Assembly: GCA_020722815.1 (NCBI GenBank)
Contig: DYKB01000011.1
Coordinates: 1 to 64,000, forward strand
Direction of reading: 5' to 3'
Source of the DNA: Caldithrix sp.
GTDB lineage: Bacteria > Zhuqueibacterota > Zhuqueibacteria > Thermofontimicrobiales > Sulfurfontimicrobiaceae
Length of the DNA stretch: 64,000 nt
Of the stretch, positions 33,453 to 42,589 are shown one piece after another (position 1 is the first letter of the stretch; the number at the start of each line of letters is the position of its first letter). Both the position numbers and the translations under genes were made by a program. The notes below the pieces were generated by a model, which did not search any database, was not told the DNA's origin, and saw only the letters and a program-made list of their open reading frames with translations.

Positions 33453-36171
33453 AACACATAATTCAACGGTGTTACTAGTAGAGGATGATCCAGGGCATGT
33501 TGAATTAATCAAACGAATGTTCCTCAATTATCATCAATCCTGGGAAGTTATTACCTGTGAAACGCTTGCGGAAGCCAGGGAATTCATCCAGTCACATTCA
33601 CCCCATGCGATTTTAATGGATTATAAACTTCCTGATGGTACCGGTATTAATTTTTTGTCAGAACTACAGCAAAATACGATTTTGCCATTTCCGATACTAA
33701 TCCTGACATCACATGGAAACGAGGAACTCGCAGTTCAGGCTATTCGTCTCGGTGCAGAAGATTATATTGTTAAATCAGCGGAAGGTTTCCGGGTTTTACT
33801 TCAACGGCTGGAACAGGCCATTTTACACTGGCAGGATAAAAAGGAAAAGCTCGAATTACAACAACAGTTAAATTGTTCAGAGGCACAATTGCGGGCTTAC
33901 CTGGGAGCAACATCCGATCTTTTTTGTCATATTAATTTACAGGGTAAACTTGAGTTCATAAATGAAGGTGGAATTCAATTATTAAAATGCACATACGAGG
34001 ATCTGAAGAATAAAAATTGGCTTAAATTTATTAAAGACATCAGCCGAAAAAAATTACAGGATGAACTCAAAAAATTAAATAAAGGAATTGGTATTCGAAA
34101 CATCCCTATCGAAGTGATAAATCACTCAGGGGAAACCCGCTTTCTGGAAGTGAGTGCCGACCTTTTAAAAGTGGGACAGGAAATTCAGGGCTATATCGTG
34201 ACCGGACGTGACGTCACCATTCGAAAAAAGTCAGAAATGGAGCGTGAACAGCTCTTAAAGGAACTGAATCAACGGGTTAAAGAACTTTCCTGTCTTTATA
34301 GTCTTGGAAATGCAAATGTTCAAAATTATAATTTAGATGATTTTCTTTCTACGATTACAAAAAATATTGCCCAGGCGATGAAATTTCCCGAGCAATCAAA
34401 TGCAAAAATCGTTATAAATGGAAAAGAGTTCACTTCTAACATTAAAAATTTCAAAAAAGCAGTACCTTATCGAGCTGATATTGAAATTCAATCCGGTAGT
34501 ATCGGTTTTCTGGAAGTCCAGTACAAGCAAAATTTTGATTTTTCCAATGAAGAGAGACATTTCATTCAGGAGACCGCGAAAAGATTAGGGCAAATTATCG
34601 CCCACTGTAAAACTCAAAAAGAGTTAACCAAATCTGAACGTAAATATCGCAGTCTGATTTACCACATGCAGGATGGGATGATGCTGCTATCCGAATCTGG
34701 TAAGATTCTGGAGGTAAATCCGGCCTTTTTGGAAATTATTGGCGCTGAACACGCCAATCTCGATAATATCATTATTTCCGAGCTTTTTCAACTCCCCCAG
34801 GTAGAAGAAATGGGTTTAAGTGTTTCAAACGAAGAAGAATTTCTAAAAGATTTTCCCGTCGTGATGAATACATTAAACGGGAAAAAGAAAATTGTTGAAA
34901 TGACTTCAAAGCCCATTACTGATGAAAACGGGAATATTCTGTTCAGTGAAATCATTATTCACGATGTAACGGCGAAAAAGAAGTTAGAAACTGAGCTCAT
35001 CCAATCCCAAGCAAAGGCTGAAGAAGCAAATCGGCTGAAAACTGCATTTTTTCATAATATTTCACATGAATTGCGAACCCCACTCAATTCGATTCTCGGT
35101 TTCTCCCAACTGCTATCACAAAAAGAACTGCCAGATGATGTCCGAGAAATGATCGATTACATCATTCTAAGTAGCACTAATTTAAAAGCAATCATCGATG
35201 ATTTATTGGATATTACAAAAATTGAAGCCGGCAAAACGACCGTCAATCTCGCCCCGGTTATGACTTATGAATTGGTCAAATTTTTAAAAAATGAATTCAA
35301 GAAAGAAATAACTGAAAAAAGGCTCCATTTTGAAACACGTATCAGTTCTCAGGTTCCGAAAATATTTATTTCCGACAATTTGCGCCTGCAGCAGATTTTG
35401 ACAAATCTGCTATCGAATGCAATTAAATTCACCCAAAAAGGCAAAGTTAGTTTTTCAGTCGATTTATCGGGCTCAAAACTATTATTTGCTGTTTCAGATA
35501 CCGGTATCGGCATCGCCACAGAAAATCAACAACGGATTTTCGACGATTTTGTTCAACTGGATAATTCTGACACCAAAGAATATGGTGGAATTGGGCTGGG
35601 ATTGGCTATTTCGAAACGGATTGCCGATCTACTCGAGGGCGAAATATGGGTCAGGAGCCAGGTCGGAAAAGGAACCACATTCTTTGTCACTATTCCATTA
35701 CATGGTGCAGAGGCCAACAAGACTGACGTTGATAAAATTGACGGCGAAGATGATTCCCCTGTTCCGGTTAATACTCCTAAAACCATTCTCTATGCAGATG
35801 ACGAACCGCTCAGTCGGAAACTGGTAGAAAATGCTGCAAAATCATGGGGCTGGAATATTATTTCCGTTTCAAATGGCAAAGAGTTACTGGATACTTTATT
35901 TACCGTCTTTGTCGATCTGATTTTAATTGACATGCAAATGCCTGTTTATAATGGATTTGAAACTGCCAGAAAAATAAAAAATAATCCCTATCATAAAAAT
36001 ATTCCCATTATTGCCCTGACGGCGCTATCTCAGGAATCAAATAAACAACTGGCGCTGGAGGCTGGTTGTAATGATTATCTTACCAAGCCACTTGATTTAA
36101 AGCTCCTTAAATCAACCGTGGAAAAATGGATAAATCAGACAGAATTGGAATTGGCTAAAACAACAAAATAA
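33445..36171 (+). CDS. Hybrid sensor kinase: receiver-PAS-GAF-PAS-HK-receiver
   Basis: A 908-residue soluble hybrid kinase. Receiver 1 occupies about 1-125 (Asp59 in ILMDYKLPDG), PAS about 145-260, and a GAF-like region about 275-395 (RVKELSCLYSLGNANVQNY start). A second PAS covers about 405-530. HisKA has His541 in NISHELRTPLNSI; the ATPase has VSDTGIGIA and GGIGLGLAISKRIA; and a C-terminal receiver covers about 785-900 (Asp829 in LILIDMQMPV). The two receivers permit a phosphorelay, and the small regulator just upstream probably exchanges phosphate with it. No membrane helix is seen, so sensing is intracellular. Confidence 0.92.
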   Translation: MSETHNSTVLLVEDDPGHVELIKRMFLNYHQSWEVITCETLAEAREFIQSHSPHAILMDYKLPDGTGINFLSELQQNTILPFPILILTSHGNEELAVQAIRLGAEDYIVKSAEGFRVLLQRLEQAILHWQDKKEKLELQQQLNCSEAQLRAYLGATSDLFCHINLQGKLEFINEGGIQLLKCTYEDLKNKNWLKFIKDISRKKLQDELKKLNKGIGIRNIPIEVINHSGETRFLEVSADLLKVGQEIQGYIVTGRDVTIRKKSEMEREQLLKELNQRVKELSCLYSLGNANVQNYNLDDFLSTITKNIAQAMKFPEQSNAKIVINGKEFTSNIKNFKKAVPYRADIEIQSGSIGFLEVQYKQNFDFSNEERHFIQETAKRLGQIIAHCKTQKELTKSERKYRSLIYHMQDGMMLLSESGKILEVNPAFLEIIGAEHANLDNIIISELFQLPQVEEMGLSVSNEEEFLKDFPVVMNTLNGKKKIVEMTSKPITDENGNILFSEIIIHDVTAKKKLETELIQSQAKAEEANRLKTAFFHNISHELRTPLNSILGFSQLLSQKELPDDVREMIDYIILSSTNLKAIIDDLLDITKIEAGKTTVNLAPVMTYELVKFLKNEFKKEITEKRLHFETRISSQVPKIFISDNLRLQQILTNLLSNAIKFTQKGKVSFSVDLSGSKLLFAVSDTGIGIATENQQRIFDDFVQLDNSDTKEYGGIGLGLAISKRIADLLEGEIWVRSQVGKGTTFFVTIPLHGAEANKTDVDKIDGEDDSPVPVNTPKTILYADDEPLSRKLVENAAKSWGWNIISVSNGKELLDTLFTVFVDLILIDMQMPVYNGFETARKIKNNPYHKNIPIIALTALSQESNKQLALEAGCNDYLTKPLDLKLLKSTVEKWINQTELELAKTTK

Positions 36172-36189
36172 ATTTATTGATAGCAATAA

Positions 36190-36290
36190 AAGCATCGCAA
36201 AGTGGAACCGCAATCGAATTCAGGTGATTTTTTCCCGTTCCAGGTCCCCGGTTCAGCGTTTAACATGAACCCGGAACCATGAATCCATTA
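36190..36290. repeat. GGTTCA-type degenerate repeat
   Basis: Words such as CCCGGTTCAGCGTTTAACAT and TGAACCCGGAACCATGAA form loose inverted pairs. A similar stretch lies at 52505-52615. It has no coding content. Confidence 0.4.
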
Positions 36291-36427
36291 ACGAAACTGG
36301 TTTTCCAAAAACTAAGTCAATCAAATTACTTAAAAAAACTAAGTTTGTGGATGTAATAGCATCAATAAAAATTCTGACTATCGGCGAACAAAATGTGCGA
36401 AAATAATACCGGCAGAAAATGTATATT

Positions 36428-37290
36428 TTATACTTTCACCTGATCCCCGACTTTTTCCTGCCATTGATGAATTTCACCTGATAATTTACTGATGATGTCT
36501 TGATAATGTCCTGAATCAAACAAATTAATTGTTTCGCCTGGGTCCTTTTCCAGATTAAAAAGTTGATTCTTATCCAGATCACTCAGGCAAAGTTTCCAGC
36601 CATCTGGCGAAACAATCGTTCGAATCGACGATGAAAAAGCTCTTTTCATCAATTCAGAATCATCAAAACGCATTGAATAAGTGCCTCGCGCATATTTTAC
36701 AGCCGGATTCCATTCAATAAAGACTGGATCAGACTTTATTGTTTCTCCACGAATAAATGGCATTAAACTCACCCCCGGCAGTGATCTCATTTCACGACAG
36801 CTCATCAAATCCAGCAGGGTTGGGAGTAGATCAATATGACTGACTGGATTTTCGATGATATTTTGCTTTGAATGCATTCCAGGAACACGTATCAACCAGG
36901 GGACTTTAGCAGATTCTTCATACATCACAGTCTTCGCCAGCAGATGATGCGCTCCCATCATAGCACCATGATCACTGGTATAGACGACGATGGTATTTTC
37001 ACTTAAACCAAGATCTTCAAGTGCTTTTAAAATCGCGCCGACACTTAAATCGACCTGGGTTACCAATCCCCAATAATTAGCTATTAACCGGCGCCAGCCA
37101 TTTTCGGTCTTTAAATCATGACCTTCAACGCCTTCACGCCGGTATCTTTCTCGTAAAAATCGATATCGCAGGGGTTCATTATCTTCCAGCGGATCATTAA
37201 AATTAAGTGGGAGCATTATTTCGTCAGGCGAATGGGCAGCATTCAATGGGCCATAAAAAGGCATGTGCGGTTCCAGAAAATTGATATATA
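36428..37290 (-). pseudogene. Sulfatase, C-terminal part (separated by insertion)
   Basis: The 3' part of an arylsulfatase-type gene (alkaline phosphatase fold). Reading from 37290 it continues the upstream part as YINFLEPHMPFYGPL. It then has VYTSDHGAMMGAHHLL (metal-binding DH), SHIDLLPTLLDLM and the C-terminal domain ending HQWQEKVGDQVKV. ATG 37264 could start a 278-residue fragment, but this would lack the catalytic formylglycine site. The frame joins the N-terminal part exactly when the 196-bp element and one 3-bp duplication are removed, giving a 510-residue protein, so the break is recent. Confidence 0.9.
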
Positions 37291-37486
37291 ACCTGAAATT
37301 CTAAAATGAATCGTTTTCGCTGAAGTCTTAACCCCCTCTGTTTCTCCCCCATTTTCAAAAAGCGAAAATGGGGGAGAGAATCCCGCTTTATCTCCCCCAA
37401 ATTCCGCTTTTGGGAATTTGGGGGAGGCAGGAGGGGGTACTCCATTGATTCTGAACATCAAAAATTTCCATTTTAGAATTTTAGGT
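37291..37486. mobile_element. 196-bp MITE-like element inserted in the sulfatase gene
   Basis: The terminal inverted repeats are ACCTGAAATTCTAAAATG (left) and, reversed, ACCTAAAATTCTAAAATG (right). The element is flanked by ATA on both sides (37288-37290 and 37487-37489), a 3-bp target duplication. The interior is two strong hairpins: CCCCCATTTTC..GAAAATGGGGG and CCCCCAAATTCC..GGAATTTGGGGG. There is no transposase gene, so movement would need an enzyme coded elsewhere. An almost identical copy in the opposite sense lies at 54706-54900. Confidence 0.9.
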
Positions 37487-38159
37487 ATAAAATGAAAGGA
37501 TCTTTTTGATACTGTTTTAAAAAATCAATCGCTTTTAATTCAAGGAATTTGGGTTTACAATGTTCAAGAGGAAGCTTCGATGCCAAACCGCGACTAAAAA
37601 TGCCCCGTTCAGAATCCGGCTGATAGCCTTTCTCAAGTAAAAATTGATGATAACAACTTCTCGTACTTTTATCGCGCCCCTCCCGATAGTACCGCACGTA
37701 TCCATCCTCAATACTTTCCCACCCATGGAATCCATGCTGTACAAAAATTTCATCCCCCAGGTGCCATTTCCCCATATAGGCTGTTCGATAATCCGGATCG
37801 TTCAGAATTTCCGGAAAACAGGGGATATTTTCTGGCAAAGGAATATTATTCTCGGTACAGCCATTCTGATGTGACCAGAGACCGGTCATTACCGTCGCGC
37901 GTGACGGTGTACAAACAGGTTGAGTGACATAAGCATTTTTAAATATAATGGATTCACTGGCTAACTTATTCAGATTTGGCGCTTCAATTTTTGAATTTCC
38001 ATAAACTTTCATTGTATCAGCCCGTTGTTCATCCGTCCAGATAAATAAAAGATTAGGTTTTCTACTATTTTTTCGACACCGAATGAGATTAATTGAAAAG
38101 CCGGCAGCGGCGGATATTTTTAGAAAATCACGCCGTGAAACTGTTTTGTCGCTGCTCAT
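37487..38159 (-). pseudogene. Sulfatase, N-terminal part with Tat signal
   Basis: The 5' part of the interrupted sulfatase. The start with the well-spaced AGAGGA ribosome site is ATG 38159 (another in-frame ATG lies at 38165). The Tat export signal SRRDFLKISAAAGFS is followed by metal-binding LFIWTDEQRADTM and the formylglycine site CTPSRATVMTG, whose Cys (residue 83 from ATG 38159) is matured to the catalytic aldehyde. The frame breaks after DPFIL where the inserted element begins, and stops inside it at 37473. As it stands, the product would lack the second half of the fold. The intact enzyme probably removed sulfate from an algal or host polysaccharide (inference). Confidence 0.9.
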
Positions 38160-38463
38160 CTTCATTCCTCTTATAAAATTAACTTATTAAATTAAATATA
38201 ATGAGTTCACGCTAAAAAAGCTGGCTCATCTCATTAAATTTAAAAATCCAATTTTATCGAATAAGCAATAAATAATAAATAATAAACATTAACCTTCCTA
38301 ATTTCAAGTTTTTATTTATAGGGTAAAAAAAATGAGTGATTGATTTGATGATGGCATGTTAAAATGTATCAAATTTAGTGATCAAAAATTGAGAACGAAA
38401 AGGTGAAGAAAAATTCGATTGGCAGGTTTATTCGGATTTACGGAATAAATAAAGCTGAGAAAC

Positions 38464-39228
38464 TCATTGTTTTTCATAAACATAAATCATACAGGCATCG
38501 CCTTCCTGATAAGGACGACGAAGCCAATCACTGAAACGGGCGACAACTTTAAAATTCACCTCACGGCCCAGGTTTTCCAGCTCCTGTGCCGTAATCCAAT
38601 GATATTTAATCGGTGGAAATTTCCACTCCCGAAGAACGGTACCATCCCCTTCAATCTCTTCAAGACGCTGATAATGCGTCGATAGCTGATTTTGCCAATC
38701 ATAGGCATCTTTAACAAATAATCGGCATTTATTTCCAGTGGTTGGGTTGATGACAGTTTTTTGCAGTTGTTCAAGACCTTCTGTAATGTCCCCTGTTGGG
38801 GGTCCTAGAAGAAATAAAACCAGATTTCCCTTTGGATTTAAATGTTTATTGCATGAAGCAAAAATTTGTTGTTGTTCTTCCTTTGATTGAGCCAATTCAA
38901 AAGTACGATTGGGAATGATAATCGTATTAAATTTAATTCCTAATTCAAATTCATTTATCTTTGACTTCTTTAAAATCACCGAAGAGGCATCCGGATGAAG
39001 TTCACGTTTTGATTCAGCCACGCGTAACATCGCTTCTGAACTATCCAATCCAACAATTGGAACGCCAGCAGTCGCAATCTCCCAGGTTGTTCGACCGGTG
39101 CCACAGCCTAACTCGAGGACAGGGCCATCATTCCGTTTTGCCTGATTAATCCAAAAAGGTATATCACCTTTAAATGTTTGTATCCAATCGTAAACTTCTG
39201 CCAGGGCATCAAAGAGTTCATCAACCAT
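38464..39228 (-). CDS. Class I SAM-dependent methyltransferase
   Basis: A cytoplasmic Rossmann-fold methyltransferase of 254 residues. Motif I is PVLELGCGTGRTTWEIA near residue 35, motif II is IVGLDSSEAML near 57, and the motif IV region KFNTIIIPNRTFELA is near 98. The substrate-binding C-terminal half has no family-specific mark that I recognise. The C terminus ends with CMIYVYEKQ. It is a single gene downstream of nothing obvious; the sulfatase gene follows on the same strand after about 300 bases. The methyl acceptor is unknown. Confidence 0.87.
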   Translation of the reverse strand: MVDELFDALAEVYDWIQTFKGDIPFWINQAKRNDGPVLELGCGTGRTTWEIATAGVPIVGLDSSEAMLRVAESKRELHPDASSVILKKSKINEFELGIKFNTIIIPNRTFELAQSKEEQQQIFASCNKHLNPKGNLVLFLLGPPTGDITEGLEQLQKTVINPTTGNKCRLFVKDAYDWQNQLSTHYQRLEEIEGDGTVLREWKFPPIKYHWITAQELENLGREVNFKVVARFSDWLRRPYQEGDACMIYVYEKQ

Positions 39229-39628
39229 ACTGAGCTATCCTTATGCTGTTTGGATGATGGATACAGAGATTTTTCCATCAGTACCCATTCATTTTTTTGT
39301 CTGCACTTAAAATTATAACGAATTATCTCGAAAAAAAATATAGAAATAGAGCAAACTGCGATCGTGTTGCAGTTGCAAAAATTATTTAATTAGCAAGCTT
39401 TATGCCACCTGGTAGATATTTGAAAGTTTCTTTTGGCGGTTGATACCAATCATGTCATTTGCCAGAAAATAATTTATTAAAATACCATTTTCTTCCGCTG
39501 CAACTCTTACTAAATTTACTTAATCGCGATGGATTCAACCCTAAAGTCCAATAACTATCAGGTTAATATTATAAGTCATCAAAAGAACCAGTTTTAAATT
39601 TTTTCATTAAAATCCAGGTCAAAAATCG
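39229..39628. other. 400-base spacer, nothing recognised
   Basis: AT-rich sequence without convincing frames or repeats. It contains the 3' side of the envelope operon and the promoter side of the methyltransferase gene. Confidence 0.4.
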
Positions 39629-40621
39629 CTAATTTGATCCAATGGTTGGTAATTCTTCAGGCTTCTGGCTGGCAAATTTTAACAACAGACATTGTAAAAT
39701 TGACTCCGGCGCCTCATAGTCCAGCGAAGAGAAAGTCGTTGTCGTGCGACGAAAAGAATTGGCATCAATTAAAATGCGATAAAGGCGTTCTTCTCCAAAT
39801 TTGCAAACAACAACGCCATCTTTAGGGGTTTCACACACATAAATGCCTTTCCCTAAAAATACGCCCATATATGATTTACCGGGTTCGGATGGATCAAATA
39901 GTTTCATGGAATCACCAAATAAAAGTTCATTGATATGGCCGGGTTGAGCGACTGCAATATTTTGTAAGCGAAGTTGATTCCGGATTTCATTAAAATCTTT
40001 GTTTTCAGCCGCTTTTAAAAGGGTTTGGGCGATTTCCATTACCTGTATAAACTCCGATTGTACCGGTTCTGGTGGGGTGGCTTTATTATAATCTTCTTTA
40101 TAAGCGAATCGCGTCACCACACGCGTCCAAACCGACATCGGGGATTCAATGGTTGGAATTGCATCCAGATCCAAAATTTTAATTTCATAACGCGCCGCTT
40201 TGATTTCGGCATCAACTGTTAAATTAACATAAATCACATAATCCCGGGTTAAATTATCCGGTCGAGGGGGTTTGGCCAGCAAAAGATTCATCAGATCATC
40301 CCGCAAGGTGACTTTGCGGTTAATAATCGATTGAATAATTGCGCGGTAAACAGCTTTGATCGAATTTTTTTCGATATCGGTTTCTTCGTAAGCGCAACCG
40401 TAAGTCTGGATAAAATTGTGATTTTTATACGTATCTTCAATTTCCCGCAGCATAGCCCGCCGTAATGTATCCAGTAACGTAATTTGAGTGGCACTTCGCC
40501 AGCAATCACTTCGGATTTTAATGCTTAAGTCTTGACTTGACTCGTTTTGCCCCCAACTAATTGATGAATTTATTATCAGAAAACAGAGGACAAAACCGCT
40601 AACCTGATGCAACATTTTCAT
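39629..40621 (-). CDS. Secreted protein of unknown function, last gene of envelope operon
   Basis: A 330-residue exported protein with a Sec signal (about 1-25, ending SISWGQ). I do not recognise the family. The first half is helical and polar (WRSATQITLLDTLRRAML, IKAVYRAIIQSIINRK), the middle has a beta-rich stretch (YVIYVNLTVDAEIKAARYEI), and the last third includes MGVFLGKGIYVCETPKDG and GEERLYRILIDANS. Three Cys are present, without a clear motif. It follows four envelope genes in the same direction, with a 120-base gap before it, so it may belong to the same transcript or have its own promoter. Confidence 0.7.
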   Translation of the reverse strand: MKMLHQVSGFVLCFLIINSSISWGQNESSQDLSIKIRSDCWRSATQITLLDTLRRAMLREIEDTYKNHNFIQTYGCAYEETDIEKNSIKAVYRAIIQSIINRKVTLRDDLMNLLLAKPPRPDNLTRDYVIYVNLTVDAEIKAARYEIKILDLDAIPTIESPMSVWTRVVTRFAYKEDYNKATPPEPVQSEFIQVMEIAQTLLKAAENKDFNEIRNQLRLQNIAVAQPGHINELLFGDSMKLFDPSEPGKSYMGVFLGKGIYVCETPKDGVVVCKFGEERLYRILIDANSFRRTTTTFSSLDYEAPESILQCLLLKFASQKPEELPTIGSN

Positions 40622-40741
40622 CTTTTTCTATAACTCCTTCAAAAACTGATAGACAGAACATTCAATTCAATAAATTTGGAATCGCCCGGACGCCTTCTTA
40701 AACAGTGAAAAAGCCAGGAATTCATAAAATAAAAAATGCTG

Positions 40742-42013
40742 TTATAACTTTTTAAGAATTGAATACAGAAGCTGAATCATTTCCGTCGAGACCTGACGAC
40801 CCGGACTAACCGTTGTCGTAATTTCAGTGGCAATTTCCCAGGCTAGATGCCAGAGGCTCCATTTATTATAATAATTACTACTGGTGGCATATTTAATAAT
40901 AATATCAGCAGAAATTTCAACGAAGCGATTACGAAACCAGGGATCGTTTAAATCAAACATCAGCGTTAGTTCGACTTCATCCATGCTTTTCCGGACAATT
41001 TCGCTCATCAATTGCATCAAGGCGGTATGTTGACGCTTATCACCTCTTGTGAGTTTTTCAAAGTCGAAAGTAACTCCTCCGGCCGTGGTATTATTCGCCC
41101 AATCCTGCCGGACTTTCTGAAAATCGGGGCGTCGATTTTGAGGCTCTTCATACAAAACAATCCAGTCATGAATTGGTTCGACAATATACTTCTGTTCCTG
41201 ATTTCCTCTGACATAGATTGTTGCCAATTGCACATTTAATGGATTCAAATCCGAATAGTACCGAATAAAATATGAACCCTCAGGCAGCGCTAGATAAAAA
41301 GTCGTATTTTCTTTTTCTTTCAGTGCCTCTTTAAACGCCTGCTTGATCTTCTCTTCAGCCTTATTAAAGGTATACTTCAGCGTTTTTGGTGATGATTTGA
41401 ATCGCATAAAGATGAGATCATTTGCATTCATATCAGAGGTGACTTTGAAATTATAAAATGAAAATTCAACTCGACCAAAGGCAAAGAGGTCTTTCCCTTT
41501 TTCATTTAACAGATCGATCAAACGATCGAATCGCTGATTACCAATCCAGAGTTCCCGTGGCAAAGGTTTATACAGTACCGGAATGTCTTTTGAGTGACGA
41601 TATAATTCCAGTGCTTCATAATAATCATAACAGGCCAATTCATAATGATGTGGATTTAAAGGCGCTTTTTCAATATGAGTCAATGCCCGAAATACCAAGG
41701 AACGTGCCGCGATGTCACGCGCCTCGTATAGACCTGAAGTTCCGGATAAAACCAGTGTTTCATAAATTTTTAATATCTGATCCACATAGACCGAAATTAT
41801 TTCTTCCAGCGCGCGTAATTCAGCTTCACTGGATTTTTTTTCGTAATAGAGTTTTTGATATTCACTATAGGTATTTTCAATATCCAATTCATAAGCCTGC
41901 ATTCGGGGCGCTAATTTATCTTCAATGGACTGAGTTTGAACGCGATTCACCCAAATCAGACTGAGAAAACATAACAGTATCCAACCAAACCCTTTGTGTA
42001 TTTGATACGCCAT
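40742..42013 (-). CDS. Secreted helical protein with PEGA-like region, paralogue of next gene
   Basis: A 423-residue exported protein (signal about 1-28, ending VQTQ). Residues about 30-180 form a helical domain shared with the upstream 188-residue gene: ALEEIISVYVDQI, FRALTHIEKA, LACYDYYEALELY and LPRELWIGNQRFDRLIDLL all have counterparts there. Around 230-280 a short beta segment (LPEGSYFIRYYSDLNPLNVQ) recalls PEGA surface-layer type domains. The last 140 residues are helical. No catalytic motif is seen. It starts 9 bases after its paralogue, so the pair is cotranscribed. Confidence 0.75.
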   Translation of the reverse strand: MAYQIHKGFGWILLCFLSLIWVNRVQTQSIEDKLAPRMQAYELDIENTYSEYQKLYYEKKSSEAELRALEEIISVYVDQILKIYETLVLSGTSGLYEARDIAARSLVFRALTHIEKAPLNPHHYELACYDYYEALELYRHSKDIPVLYKPLPRELWIGNQRFDRLIDLLNEKGKDLFAFGRVEFSFYNFKVTSDMNANDLIFMRFKSSPKTLKYTFNKAEEKIKQAFKEALKEKENTTFYLALPEGSYFIRYYSDLNPLNVQLATIYVRGNQEQKYIVEPIHDWIVLYEEPQNRRPDFQKVRQDWANNTTAGGVTFDFEKLTRGDKRQHTALMQLMSEIVRKSMDEVELTLMFDLNDPWFRNRFVEISADIIIKYATSSNYYNKWSLWHLAWEIATEITTTVSPGRQVSTEMIQLLYSILKKL

Positions 42014-42022
42014 TATTCCACC

Positions 42023-42589
42023 TTACTCAATTCGATATTCCTCACTTTTTTGTAAACAATCCAGAAATTGAAATCCTTTCCCCCGATCATCCAGGAGATC
42101 AACCAATCGCGTATAAAGTTTTCGCCCGATCCAGATTTCGTAGGGCAAAGATTTATTCATAATGGGGACAGTGCTACTTTGCTGGTAAAGTAACAATGCT
42201 TGACGATAATCCTGACAGGCTAAACTATAATTGTTTGGATTTTTATCTGCCCGTTCCAACTTGGTCAGTGCACGTAAAATGAGCGCGCGTGCCACCACGG
42301 CGCGATAGGTTTCAAGAGTGTAGCCTTTCAGGCGTTTCAGCGTACTATAAATCTCAAAAATACGTTCAACATAAACTGACATCAATTCTTCAAAGGCGAC
42401 CAGTTCGGCCTCATTTTTATGCGCTTCGATGATATATTTCTGAATTTCATGATACGCCTGAACGACATATCGCTCATATTCAATCATCTGTTTCTCCAGG
42501 CGGGCTTCAGTAGATTGGGCCAGAAGATTTCGACCTGAAATTGAAAAAAAAATAATTAACCATAAAAAAAACGACAATTTTTTCATCAT
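42023..42589 (-). CDS. Small secreted paralogue of the 423-residue protein
   Basis: The start is decided by a stop/start overlap: the upstream gene ends in TGA within ATGATG, with GGGAGTGG as ribosome site, so the protein begins MMKKLSFFLW at 42589 (188 residues). It has a Sec signal ending NLLAQ and then one helical domain that repeats the N-terminal domain of the following gene (EELMSVYVERIFEIYSTL, RALTKLERADKNP, LACQDYRQALLLYQ, LPYEIWIGRKLYTRLVDLL). It stops just where that domain ends. This is a tandem duplication in which only one copy kept, or gained, the C-terminal part. The function is unknown. Confidence 0.75.
   Translation of the reverse strand: MMKKLSFFLWLIIFFSISGRNLLAQSTEARLEKQMIEYERYVVQAYHEIQKYIIEAHKNEAELVAFEELMSVYVERIFEIYSTLKRLKGYTLETYRAVVARALILRALTKLERADKNPNNYSLACQDYRQALLLYQQSSTVPIMNKSLPYEIWIGRKLYTRLVDLLDDRGKGFQFLDCLQKSEEYRIE

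Noticed and set aside
37243..37461. 72-73 residue frames across the insertion in the sulfatase gene
   Set aside because: They are read through the hairpin arms of the MITE-like element and have no ribosome site.
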